Shown in pieces: positions 13,901-25,615 of a stretch of DNA of 64,000 bases (positions within the stretch are counted from its first letter, which is position 1; each line of letters begins with the position of its first letter). Below the pieces are notes generated by a model, which saw only the letters and a list, made by a program, of their open reading frames with translations, was not told the DNA's origin and searched no databases. Where the stretch lies: contig NC_066315.1 in NCBI RefSeq assembly GCF_022539315.1, positions 48,837,174-48,901,173 on the forward strand. The letters run 5' to 3'. The position numbers and the translations under genes were made by a program. The stretch comes from Serinus canaria (lineage: Eukaryota > Chordata > Aves > Passeriformes > Fringillidae).

Positions 13901-15839
13901 GTCCACACATAGAGATGCATTCTATCCTAAAACCAAGGCATTCAAATTACTTCTAGACAAAATTTCCTGGCAGAAAAGTAAGATACATCTGAGGAAACCC
14001 AAATGCCTGGTAGCTCTAATCCTGGCCACTCTTGAGCTACCACTATGGATGAAGACAATTGCCAATTTTAAGAGCCAAAATTTAAATAGGCTGCCAAATT
14101 CAGCAGTACTGAAACATTTTCAAGTACAATGATTGCACAGAGTTGCAAATGGAGAAAAATACATAAGACCAAATCTGTTCATGCTTACAAAGTTGTCTAC
14201 TGTGTAACTTGTGAGGAAATAAGAAACAGAGACATTTTAGGTCTATTCCACATCAGTGCTTCTCTCATCAAAATAAACTAACAACTACCTACTATAAGCC
14301 CATGTAACCGAGGTTTTATTATTACTACTGCTGCTAATTTGGAGATTACGATGCAGACAGAAATTATGAAATCTGAAATTCAGAAAGTCTGTTCCAGAAT
14401 TTTTAATGCTTAAAATAAAGCAACCTGTTCTAGAAAACTTACTATGTCTGATTCCATGGCCAGTGGAAGCTGTTCTTCAGTGTGAACTTCTCCACTCCGA
14501 GCTGTGCATCAACAAGTCACACATGGAACAGAAAACCATGTGAAAGCCAGAAAAAGTGAGAGAAGAGACTTTGTGTTATGGATTTGGGGCTCAGGAGTCC
14601 TGAGATAGCAGGGGGAGAGTTATCCCATTGTAACTGAATCTTTGGATTTGCAACAATGATTTTATTGTCACCAAAAAAAAGCTGGAAAGTCTATCCCTTT
14701 TCCAGCCTACTAAACAGAACAAAATTACCCAAATTGTGGTGAAGCCAATGGCAAACTGCTTAATATCAAGCATTCCACACCCCCTACCACCATTACCATT
14801 CTCAGAAAGCTCACATAAAATCTTCTCAACAAAACTTTTATTCCTGTAGTGTTTTCCCCAACCTGCATGTGTGCAATGATAAAAAAGGAAAAAAACCTTC
14901 TTCTCCTTCCTCTCACAGTTTACAGCTTCATTCTTGGCTTAAGACATATTTAGGATTAATGCTTTTATTTTAAAGGAGTAAGGTAAAGTATTTTTAGCCC
15001 CTGTGAAACAAGATGATGCATGTTGCAATTGTCAAGTCCCTGTTAAATTGCATGTAGCACATTCTGTAGCTCATAAATATTTAAGATGACTAAATAATTA
15101 TCCTAGACTCCTCAACTTCCCTTTCTTTACTAGCTCCATGGGGAACAAGGAAAGCATTTGTTCTTCTTCAGCCATACAGACAATTATATTGCAAAATAAC
15201 CACTTTCTGTTGTTGGCGATGCTGCTACATGATTCTCTCCTATTTTGGTGTGAGAGAATTAGCCTCTTTCAGAGGACAGAAGAGCCTCCACTTCTTCACC
15301 AGATCAATCCAGCAAGCCTGGCAACTTCTCCAAAATACCTCAATGAAAGCAAACCCCACCTTTCCCAATTCCTCCTTTAGCCTCCTGTTTCCAGTAGCAA
15401 AGGGTGAGAGCACCCTGAATTACACAGGATTCAGAGTGTCAAGCAGGGAAGCTTGTCTTTGCTGGGAGTAGTTCAGTGGGGAAGTGACAGGGGCTTAATT
15501 GGTGCAGGTGTAACTATTTAAAGCAGTAGCTGTAAGGACTTGGGGAAGAGGAGGGTGAGCCAGTAGCCCTTTCACGGTGGAAGAGCATTGAACAGAATTT
15601 TTACTGTTGCTGTACATCTTATTCTCGTCTCTGCGTGTTTTCAAAGCAGCCATATGGTAGCAAGCAGACACTCGCAACCTAATTGCAGATGAAGAGCCCT
15701 CACACTCTCGCAGGCAGCAGACCATGCCCCAGCAGTTGGAGTGGCAACACCCACCAGCAAAGCCAAGGAAAAAGAGCTGCCTCCCAGATGGCTGGGATGC
15801 AGAGCTTTGTCTCAAAGCCTAAGCTTCTTTCTTCTGCAG
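7944..15839. other. Intergenic or intronic DNA, no gene seen
   Basis: Nearly 8 kb with no supported gene or complete repeat. Open frames of up to about 100 codons (for example 12976-13278) match no family. Near 13198-13259 a polypyrimidine tract plus AG and a following GT could mimic an exon, but the downstream GT context is weak. Confidence 0.55.
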
Positions 15840-15968
15840 CTGTCAGATCTGTCGCCATGGTTCGCTACCCGCTGCCACCGCCCCCACCCACTTCCACTCC
15901 GGCGCAGCGCAAGAGGAGCAGAGCAGGAGCCCAACACCGACCTCCAGAGTGCCCCGCCTTTGGAGTGC
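15840..15968. promoter_or_regulatory. Small GC- and CpG-rich patch, possible promoter or first exon
   Basis: Within AT-rich DNA this stretch of about 130 bp is GC-rich and holds about ten CpG sites, mostly between 15850 and 15965. At 15856-15861 the palindrome CCATGG gives an ATG in strong Kozak context on both strands (GTCGCCATGG on +, GCGAACCATGG on -). An open + strand frame of 81 codons runs from 15857 to 16102, proline-rich at first; the - strand frame from the same palindrome is also open for about 50 codons. Neither protein is recognisable. It is far smaller than a classical CpG island. A decayed promoter, an exon of an unseen transcript or chance are all possible. Confidence 0.3.
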
Positions 15969-16682
15969 TCTTGTCATCTTGTGCTGGGATTAACTTGCCT
16001 TGGAATGCCTATGTAAAAGAGGGTGCATGGCATCAAGTCAAAATAGCCCCAGCAGTTCCTTTAATGGGCGTCTGCGCTGAACAGAAACCTGCAATTGTCT
16101 AGAAAGAGCGTGATGGCAGAGATCTGCCACTGCTCTGTTAAGAATTTGGTTTAGTCACAGTGCCTAGATACTGAAGAAGATGAGATGTGTAAGAGCTGAA
16201 AACATTGAAGCACTTTTTCTAGCCTTATTTGCTTTTTTTTCACATTCCCTTTCATTTTAAAATTCAAAATAATGAAAACAATAATGCAGTTGGTATAGTT
16301 CTGTGAGGGGGACCACTGAGAAGTTAAGAAGGCTAAAGGCATGCAATTAGCATGGAGAGACCAAAGCGTGTTACATACCTATGAGAATGCTCTCATTCAG
16401 AAATAAATTAGGTTAAAGTTTACTGTGGCTTAATACTCCCTGGAAGATCCTTATTTCCAGCAACTGGGAAAAGTAACATGTAAATCAGAATATTTTAGGG
16501 TGTAGTTTCACAAGATTGTAAAGCCTATGTAGTTTTACTACTACCAAAATAGGTAAAGGAACAAGCAGCTCCCTGCATTTCTCCAGTGTCACACTTTGCT
16601 TCTCTTCCCTTGGTTCTGACTCTACACTTCTTTGATCCCTGGATGGGCTATTCAATTAGCTAATCCAGCAGAAAACTAATAA
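15969..16682. other. Intergenic DNA, nothing identified
   Basis: Apart from the tail of the open frame that starts at 15857 and ends at 16102, I see no gene, repeat family or RNA here. Confidence 0.5.
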
Positions 16683-16856
16683 GCAAAAAAAAAAAAAAAA
16701 AAAAAAACCCAAAAACCCCCCCCCCAAAAAAAAAAAAAACAAAAAAACCAAACAACCCCCCCCCAAAAAAAAATAAACACCACAAAACAAGCAAAAAAAC
16801 CAAAACAAAACCAAAAAAACACCAAAAACAAACCCAAACCAAACCAGAAAAACAGA
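16683..16856. repeat. A/C-rich low-complexity tract with long homopolymers
   Basis: About 170 bp made almost only of A and C on the + strand: a run of 23 A (16685-16707), a run of 10 C (16716-16725), another C run near 16757, then irregular CA-rich sequence. Shorter tracts of the same style occur at 6860-6910, 17258-17305 and 44222-44320. The strand bias is complete, with hardly any G or T. Open frames on the minus strand here (Phe/Gly/Val-rich) are artefacts of composition. Confidence 0.9.
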
Positions 16857-18639
16857 GAGGATGCAATAACTTTAAAATAATTTTTTAGTCAATATGTAGT
16901 ATTTTTGTAGTCAAAAATATATCAATTTTTGCAGTCAATATTTCTATCAGGTCCTTTTTATAAACTTTTGCTGGGTAGGTTTATGAGCTACAAGCCTGCA
17001 GGGGGAAAAAAGGAAGAAACAAAAACTAAAACCAACCCCTACATGTCCACCAGTAAAGCAATACCTGCAAAATGTTAGTATTTAGTAAAACTAAATCAGT
17101 CAAAAATGGCATACAGTTGTGCTAGAACAGTCTGCTTCCCTTTGTCTGGGTGGTAGCACTGCAAGGAGGATTCTGCCAATGTGGTTGTAATGTGGGAGCA
17201 GCTAGAGACAAACCTTTGTCATCCTCACTGTTAATTTCCCATGGAATAAATAAGCTCAAAAAAACCAACCAACCCCAAAAATCACAAAGAGAAAATAACA
17301 AAACAACCAAAGGGAAAGTTCCTCAGAGATAATTCAAGCTTATGTGCTAAGTTCAGTATGAAATATATCACGCATACCATTCAAAAAGTTCTAGAACTAA
17401 GAAAAAACAAGTTCAAAGTAGTGTCTAAAATTAATGCAATAAAAAACACTCCCTTTACAGCTGTTGCTAAAAAGTGGGAGGAAAACAGTAACAAGGAAAT
17501 CATTTGACAATGAATGAGGATTTACAGTGACACTATTCAGATACATTTTAATGATAGGGAGTATAATTACTGGTACAGCTGCCATATAAAGAGCAAATAT
17601 TTCACATTCTCCTCATCAATATTGCTGTCCTTGTGCACAGATTAAACAAGCCAGGACAGATCAATAGGCAAAGTTTGAAACCACAGTATGAAGTGCATAG
17701 AGCAAAGAATTGCAGGGAGGAAAGATTTCTGACAGTGCCTTTGAAAATGTCAAACTTCTACATCCTACCTTTTGTTCTGAATCTAGCATAGATTGAAAAA
17801 AACTGAGCAAAGCTTAATCCAGATAAACGTGAGATTGGGGATTTGAATCAATCAAATAATCTGTACAAAAGCAGGAATAATTTTCTATACAACAGTATTA
17901 CCTCTGCTTAGGAAAGCTTTTGACACCATATAAAGCATTGGAAACTGAGAAATTACCTGGGGAAAAGAGGTGAGGTGGAACAACAATTACTGTATGTTTG
18001 CCTTTGTACTTGTGGTTTTCACTGAGGAACTACTACTGACCACTACTGGAGACAGGATCATGGGCTAGAGGGACACATTGCCTGACCTTGGCAGTGCTGT
18101 TCTTAATTTCTCCATGTTGTAGCTGCCTCCATCATTGTGCTAGGGAAACAGAAGAGGTAGAAGCTCTCTTTAAAACATGGGATAGAAGAAGCACTTCAAT
18201 AAGGCAAGTTCTCCTATTACACAGATGTGTCAATCATATAATCCCTTGAGAAATATCTGGGCGGATTCAGTGTCTTTGGATTGCCAGCAACACTTTTTCA
18301 AAGCAAACATCCCATTGATGACGGAGATTTTGATCAAGTTGTTCTGTTTGACTATAAAATGTACTTTCATGCAGAGCACTGTCTTGAAAGATTGCACTAC
18401 GTGTCACAAATGACATAAACTGAAGATTTGTTGCTGCCAGCTTGGAATTGTTTATGCTCTAGAGGCTCTTACAATAAAGGGCCAAAATTAAAACACATTT
18501 TTGTCAGCAGTTCTGAGTTAAGGGAGGCTGTTTCAGCTCAGACCCTGCAGAAGTCCAGTTCTGTTAATTATTTTCCTGAAGAAGTTAAGTCAGCGCACAC
18601 AAAACATACAAATAACATCAAGCTGGAATGATTTGCTAT
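16857..18639. other. Intergenic or intronic DNA, no gene seen
   Basis: AT-rich unique-looking sequence, with a small A/C-rich patch near 17258-17305. Open frames are short and unrelated to known families. Confidence 0.55.
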
Positions 18640-19230
18640 TAAAGTAAAAGAAAGAAAAAATAATCCAATGTCACCAATGAGAAAAATGTGCAAAGATAAA
18701 TGCAAAGTACTGCATTTATTAAGTCTAAATCAATTGAAAAAGGTGAAAAGAGAAACTAGTGTAGGCAACTCTTCTGAAGAAAAGGATTTGAAGTGTTAGA
18801 GGAACACAGACCATGTATTTCTAGGATGATACATAAAGGCAGCTATCACTTTGAGATGCATTAACAGAAATACCCTATGCAAGAAAAGGATGACAATTAT
18901 TTATTCTGTTCAACACTGGTGAGATTTCAGTTGCAACGCTGCATTCAGATTTGAGAAGGATGAAGCCAAATGAGAGAGCAGAGGGGAGCTACAGGAAATA
19001 AAAGATCTATGAGGGGAAAAAAGGAAACTAAAGAGTATCACAGGAGAAGAGATATGATGACAGAATGGAAAGGGCTGCTTTGAAGAGAAAGGTAACCTGT
19101 CATTCGCATGTCTAGTAGGGAGACAGAACAATAAAAGATTAGCTAAATTTCAAGCAGATAAGGTTTAGGTTAGCTACTGGAAAAAAGCTTTTTAACTGCA
19201 AGGATTACAAAGGATTTAAAAAAATACTTA
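18640..19230 (+). repeat. Old, degraded CR1/L3-type LINE fragment
   Basis: A diverged CR1 copy in + orientation. Recognisable blocks in the right order: 'ATGTGCAAAGATAAATGC' near 18687, 'AACACTGGTGAGATTTCAG' near 18912 followed by 'TGCATTCAG', and near 19165-19195 a 'TTTAGGTTAGCTACTGG' then 'AAAGCTTTTTAACTG' block typical of the region shortly before the CR1 3' end. Divergence is clearly higher than in the 7.36-kb copy, so this insertion is much older. Boundaries are approximate. Confidence 0.7.
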
Positions 19231-20920
19231 GGGCTCTACAATTTTTTACCTACAGGGATTTTGGGAATAGATTTAACAAATCTTTGCTAAGGTGATGTCA
19301 ATTCTAAACACAATTGGTAGTTCCGGAAGATTCCAGAAGATTCACATGGCTAGAAATCTTGAAATACCGTGTTTTCCCTGCTGCCTTGATGGAAAAATCT
19401 GTATTTAGACATTTGAGATTTTTAAGTAGAAAATGAACTAATAAAGCAAGCTTCAAATGTACATAGGAAAAATGTCACTCATTCACAAGAAAAATTTTTA
19501 AAAAGATGCTGAGAAATAAACATAAATGTGAAGCACATTATTTATGACAATCTAATTTGGTCTCCTGTGGATGATATGAGTCATCTGAGTGGGCTAGAGG
19601 AGTAATTTTAGGTAAACTCACAGTAATTTAGTCTGCAAAATTAGTTCACCAACGAAATATTTACAGCTAGGTGAAAAGAGATGATATCTCGCTCTTTCAT
19701 TTCTGATACTGGATAGCTATATAAGCAGAATTACATTTTAAATACCAAGCATTAAAAGACATTTGGTATTGACATGTTATAGAAAAAGTCAAGGCTTCCT
19801 AGTGAATGAAAAAGAGGCTACAGTGAGAGTTTCCTTTCTTTAGTCAGTAATCAGGGCAGCTCTGCTCAACCAAGTACCAAATTGCCCTTCCAAAATTCAA
19901 ACTTAGCCAGACAAAGCAAAGTGAGTGCTTCCACTCAAAATTGGTTATAAAATGAGATATCATCCTTAAATTGACTACTCTCCCTTGCAGGAGGGTCTGG
20001 CTTGCATCTAGATTTGTAATTTTAATACCAGAAGGGTAGAAACAATCTCGGATCCCACAGTCAAGTTGGTCTCAAGCATACTTCTCATTTTTCTAGGAGC
20101 CCTAGAACATAGTTGCAATACAAACCAAAAACTCTATTTCTGCAGTTCAGAAGTCAAGCCAAGTTGTTATATAAGCCCATGTCTTGCTGTCCCTCTAATT
20201 CAAATCTTTGTTTCACACAGAACTAATTATTAGGAAAGACGATAGACATAGGGAGGAGGAAATGCTCATTACCATGTCCTCTAGATTAATTGATAGCTCC
20301 AGCTATGTCTGAAGCAAGTGGAGAAATGTCAACACAGTCTCAAGAATGCCAAAGTAACATTCTTTGGAAAACAACAAAACATAATGATCTCTTTGGCATG
20401 TGTATATTCACAAGTAAACAGAAGTCACTCTTGACACTCAGGTGAGCAAATTCACCTCCATAAGTAAACAAGAAAAAGAAGGCTCTCCAAAATAAAAATA
20501 ATGATTTTTTAAAAAAGCATTTTTCTTTATTTCTGTCAGAGAGTTTCTTTAGTGTCTGCATGCACAGTTTTGAGATTGTCCCAAGGCATTCCAAGTGAAT
20601 CATTTATAATAAGAAGGGTTAGAAATGTTCCTATTCAAAAATAACCACAAGCTGTGTATTTGTTTAGAACTATGTCCCCCTTGTGGATAAGTCAGGGGAA
20701 TACAGACATGGATCAAAGGCAAAAAAAGGGTTTCTTTAAACATCATGTGAAGGCTGGTTCCTTCCTTAGAGAAGTCCCTCTGCAAATTCATAGCAACTTG
20801 TGTAGTGGGAAATACAAGCTAAATTCTACTTTGAAAGAAGTGTTGCATTCTCAAAATTGTGTTTTGCTCTATTGTGGAAAGAAATTATTCTTCTTAGAAT
20901 AAAAGAAAGAATATATGATC
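19231..20920. other. Intergenic or intronic DNA, no gene seen
   Basis: No gene, RNA or clear repeat identified. Open frames on both strands around 20340-20902 are under 90 codons and match nothing known to me. Confidence 0.55.
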
Positions 20921-20949
20921 AATAATAATAATAATAATAATAATAATAA
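20921..20949. repeat. (AAT)n microsatellite
   Basis: An uninterrupted AAT trinucleotide array of nearly ten units. It should be length-polymorphic; no coding role. Confidence 0.95.
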
Positions 20950-22467
20950 AGACAAAGTACACTCACACCAGGGATTCCACCAGTCAGATATAATACAATT
21001 TGAGATAGCATCCCCAAGAGCCACAGGTAAACAAAATCACTTGCTTCTCCCAATAATTAGGGTTTAATCACAGGGTTTAACCCTATGCTAACCTCTTCAG
21101 TTATATTACCAGTTTCAGAGATACGACCCCATCCTACAACTTCAGGTCCTCCTGAGTGACATCAGAGAGATCAAAGTGTCATGATGAATTTCCCTGCAGT
21201 TTGTTATACATCAAATCTAAAACAAGTAAAGCCCAAGTGACATACATGAGACATACTCATGTGACAAGGAAAGGGGAAAAAAGCAAACTATGCTTTAAAC
21301 ATCCAAAGCCCTCTGCCCATAGATAACCTGCTCTTCAAAAAGAGAACATTAATGCAAAGAGACACAGATATCTCTAATGCTGTCTCAATGCACCCTCAGG
21401 AAAATTCTCCCCCAACACTAACTACTACCCTGCACTAAATACAGACATGTTACTTGGACAAAATTATGTTCCTGTTCACACCAGAAAGATAAATTTACCT
21501 ATTTGACAAAACTACCTTTTAAACAACCTGATTTACCCAGCTGCATATTACATGAAGCAAGACAACAACCCAGTGTTTACACATTACTGCCCTTGCTACA
21601 GCTCTTTTGAGCAGTAGCAAAGCAATATTGTGCACCTAGAAACGCCTGGTTTTGTAATTCTTGTATTTAATTTTTACAATTAGATAGCACCATATAAGCA
21701 AGAGCACTCTTATCTTGATCAGAGATGTTATGAGTCATTTTGCACTTTTCAAACTACTTCTCCCAAATAAGTATTGATGATTGGACTAGTTTCATGCTAT
21801 GACATTCAATTTGAAAGAGCATGGTAATATTTGTGCCTCCAAGAACACTAGATTAGAAAAAAAATCATAAATATTTGGTGCCTGCTTAAGTATTTCTTGA
21901 ATGAAAATGGATAATAATAATGGATTTTATAACTACAGTTATCAATTGCAAATAACATCATGGAATATTTCCCAAAAATATGATTTTATGGGCTTTTTTC
22001 TTCTGTTTTTTCTTTTTTATGCATTCTACTTTATACTATATTTTGATTTAACAATAATACGTACAAAGTACAGCAGATCCAGAACAGAAATTCTGTAGAG
22101 GAACAGATTGCTGTGAAGATGCTACCTGTATTTAGATCCTTCTGAAAAGGCATGAGAATACATTCTTTTATAGTTACAGTTCCATCTTTCCAACATTTAT
22201 TAAGACTCTGTCTGGAGCAAGAACTCATAAGCAGCACTTTACCTTGTCAAATGAATCAGAAAACCTCCCCTGCTCAATTATGCTGACGTATTAGCACAAA
22301 CTCACAGGTAGAGGCTCCAAGACCAAGGTCAGACTCCAGGATCCAGACAAATAGAAAACACATGCACTTGTAGAGAATTAGCAACCCCTGAGTGGGTCAG
22401 CAGCCATGAGGGAACATCAAACACAGCCAAATGTCCCTGTCCTGGGGTCACTTCAGAGCAGCTGCAT
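20950..22467. other. Intergenic or intronic DNA, no gene seen
   Basis: AT-rich unique-looking sequence without a supported gene. Confidence 0.55.
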
Positions 22468-22779
22468 TGCTCTCTGCAAGAAGATTGTAGCCAGGTGGGG
22501 GTCAGTCTCTTCTCCCAAGGAATAAATGATAGAGCAAGAAGAAATGATATCAAATTGTACCAGAGGATGTTTAGATTGAATATTATGAACAATTTATTTG
22601 TGAAGAGGGTTGCCAAGCATTGAAACAGGCTACCCAGCGAAGAGGTGAAGTTGCCATCCCTAGAGATATTTGAAAGTCACATAGATGTGATGGTTTAGTG
22701 GTGGACAGGGCAGTGCTGGGTTAACTGTTAGTCTTGATCTAAGAGATCTCTTCCAACCTAAAGGATTCTAGGATTTTAT
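22468..22779 (+). repeat. CR1 LINE 3' end fragment
   Basis: About 310 bp of CR1 in + orientation. Blocks in order: 'AGCCAGGTGGGGGTCAG' near 22490, 'AAGCATTGAAACAGGCTACC' near 22615, 'TGGTTTAGTGGTGGACAGGG' near 22690, 'CAGTGCTGGGTTAACTGTTA' and a terminal 'TTCCAACCTAAAGGATTCTA' near 22752. The element is 5'-truncated and holds only the last part of the ORF2 region and the 3' UTR. It belongs to a different CR1 subfamily from the 7.36-kb copy, judged by the 'TTTAGTGGTGGAC' 3' end. Confidence 0.92.
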
Positions 22780-24039
22780 GTCTATCCTGCTTTGCTTGAA
22801 ACCAGCAACACCCCACCGTTATTATGTGCAAGGTGTACTATTTTTAGAAAGGTACAAAGTGGAAAAGTCTTTAACCCACTGTACTGCATCTCACAGACTC
22901 TTTCTGCAGAACTTATTTGCTAAAACTACTTCAAACTCAAGGAAAAAGCAGGAGAGTTTTTAAAGTTTTTTGTGTTTTATGTCTTTAGCTTATTCAAAAC
23001 GTTATTGTTTCTAGATCTAATCCATAACTTCTCACTCTTTGGTTCAATCAAATTCCAAATATACACAGAAAAGCAGAAAGAGATCTCTCAAGAAAATGAC
23101 ACTGCTGTTATTTATTTGATTGCTGCTCCCTTTCACACAGCAGTATGATGCAAACTTCAACTACCTCACCTAATTTCTTGGTTTTTTTTTTTTTAAAAAA
23201 GAAAACAGCATTTCTAGCAGTTTCTACCAAAACTCCTTTCTCCACCAACAAAGCAGTTCCAGAAATCCCCTATGAGAAGAAAGCTCTGCTTGGACTACCA
23301 CCTTCTCTATTTTGTGCTATTGCTATATAAATACAAAATGACGTCTTATTATACATATAATAAGATATTTGTATATGCACCTATGTAGAGGAATATCTGA
23401 ATATGTCTATGCAACTACATAGATAGGAATATCTGAATACAGGGGAAGATGGCTATCATTTGGTTGTTAGCAGAATTTTTTAACACTTAATATTATATGA
23501 TTAAAACCAAAACAGGTTACATGAAACTGTAATAACTATATACATATATAGCTATATGTCAGAAAACTACTCCAAATAATTATCAGTGGTTCAGCATTAA
23601 AACAAAGTATTGCAAAATGAAACTCCACGATAGTCTTCTGCCCATACCACTGAAAATCACAACTAAAAAAATTTCTATGATGCAATAAGAAGTATTCTCA
23701 TTAAACATACAAGTGATATCAGTATAGAGGTGATTTAAGCATGTTTGAATCATTGTTACAGTTCAAAAATATTGGAAAGCTGGAATTTAAAAACAAATTA
23801 TACTAATCAATAAAGACAACTTCCTACAAAAATAAGCATACTCTGCAAACATAGGAAAAGTGATTTATTAACTGTTTTGCAGAAGGGATAGAGAGGATGC
23901 CAGTGATTATGAATTACAAGCTCGGATAAGGTGAGAATGTGGTTTTAAGAAAAAGACAGATACTATCTTGGCATGCATAAATAAAAACTATTGTTGGCAA
24001 GTCATACTCAGTAATCATCTTGCCTATTATGCAGCTAGT
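22780..24039. other. Intergenic DNA with a partial tandem duplication
   Basis: No gene. Near 23376-23440 a segment holding 'GGAATATCTGAATA' occurs twice about 35 bp apart, a small diverged tandem duplication. Confidence 0.5.
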
Positions 24040-24355
24040 AAGATCTATATTATATGTACTGGTTGGACAAAATCCAGAACAGATCAATGAGAGGTCTGCA
24101 AAATATGATCTGTATGGAAAAAGGGAAGGAATAGTAGTTATTTAATCTAGACAAAAGAAAGCTGAAAAGTGGGATAATATAATAAGCATAGCAGAAAGGA
24201 AAGAAAAATTGGTTTTCTTGTTCTAACTGCAGATGGGGTAAGTGAAGAGTTTAAATTACAGTGAAAGAAAGGGAAAACAAAAAAATAAAAAAAGACTTTT
24301 GTAGCAGTAAGGGTGGTTACAGATTTTACAGACTGTTTAAAATTTTATGTAATCT
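24040..24355 (+). repeat. Old, degraded CR1 LINE fragment
   Basis: A diverged + strand CR1 3' region. Features in CR1 order: 'CAATGAGAGGTCTGCAAAAT' near 24085, 'TTTAATCTAGACAAAAGAAA' near 24141, 'GGTTTTCTTGTTCTAACTGC' near 24212, 'AGTTTAAATTACAGTGAAAG' near 24249, then 'GTAAGGGTGGTTACAGA'. Divergence is similar to the 18.64-kb copy. Boundaries are approximate and the call rests on block order, not on a high-identity match. Confidence 0.6.
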
Positions 24356-25553
24356 CTAGCTGGAAAGGTTTTGGTCTTAAAAAAAAAAGGATCAGATAAA
24401 ATTCATTCAGGTATGATTTTAAACGGTCTTGGTGGGTTTTGGGGATAAAGGGATGAATTTGGTGACCTTTTTAAGGTTTTTTTAGTTCTTTGATTCTCCT
24501 TACATTGTTGTTGTGCTGCCTTTTAAAACTTAAGGTGAGTCAAAACGGGCAATTTCATGCACTACATTTGGGACTGCAGCTAAAATTTCTAGTAGATAAG
24601 CAGTTGATTTTTCAGTACTTGTTATATAGTCTTTTTCCTAGACACATAGGAAAATGGTGCCTGTTGAACTTTTGGCTGCCTTCAAGACCATCTCTTTAGA
24701 TCCTAATTCCTTCTTCATATCTTCCCAGAAAGAGTCATGCTGGGTTAGGGTGCTATGTACCATCATGATCTGTTTACTCTGTATAATTTCCAGTTAATTT
24801 CATCAGTTGCACATCACTTAAAATAGTACTTCAGTTTGCCCTTGAAGTGTTCTCTTCTCCTCAAACACATTATATGTGTTTGTTCTTATTATTATATTAC
24901 AGATTATATTGTTTGTTCATATTATTATACGCTTTGTTCTTCAGTTTATCGTTCCACAGCTTCCTCAACATCCAGGTATTTTCCATTCAGCATGCATAAC
25001 TGGCCCAAACAAATGAGTAACTATGAAGTTTTGCATCCTAGCAAAATAGAAAGGCATCATCTTCCTGCCAATCTTGACTAAATGTATGAACAGCACTAGT
25101 AAGTTTTCTGCCCCAAGGAAATTCTCAACTTAAAAAAAATAAGTTTAAATACCAACACTTATTCACAGGAACTAAAATGCATTTTCTTCAAATTGTGTGT
25201 GAATGTTATGCATATTTAATAATAACTTCAGTCCAGAAGAATATAGATTTTTCTTCTGCATGATAGAGAAGTTAAAATATACTATGTCACACTATAAATA
25301 CAGTTATAAAAACATTTTTTCAGTCAAGTTTCCTATTCAAATAATTGACATCAAATCTTTTTGACGTGACATAATACAATTTATCACATTGGAGTGATAT
25401 TGATACATAAACACCTAGATTACCAGATGTATTTATTATGTTTGGGACTTACAGGGAGATGCTGAAACAAGGACAATGTAGTTTTCTTACAAACTCATTC
25501 CAACAAAGAATGAGGTCTGTAAAGTTAACCCTCTGTACCTGGTTATAAAGTAC
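24356..25553. other. Intergenic or intronic DNA, no gene seen
   Basis: AT-rich sequence with short unrecognised open frames only (for example 24490-24699 and 24836-25081, + strand). Confidence 0.55.
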
Positions 25554-25615
25554 AGCACAATAAATGCCTAGGAAATGTGTTACTAGCACAATAAATTTAT
25601 AGGAAATGTTTTACT
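25554..25615. repeat. Two-copy 31-bp tandem duplication
   Basis: Units 25554-25584 and 25585-25615 have the same length, each begin 'AGCACAATAAAT' and each end 'GTTTTACT' or 'GTGTTACT'. They differ at about five positions. The exact adjacency and equal length indicate a local duplication that then diverged. Confidence 0.85.

Noticed and set aside
16660..16866. Minus-strand Phe/Gly/Val-rich frame
   Set aside because: Translation of the A/C low-complexity tract; no biological meaning.
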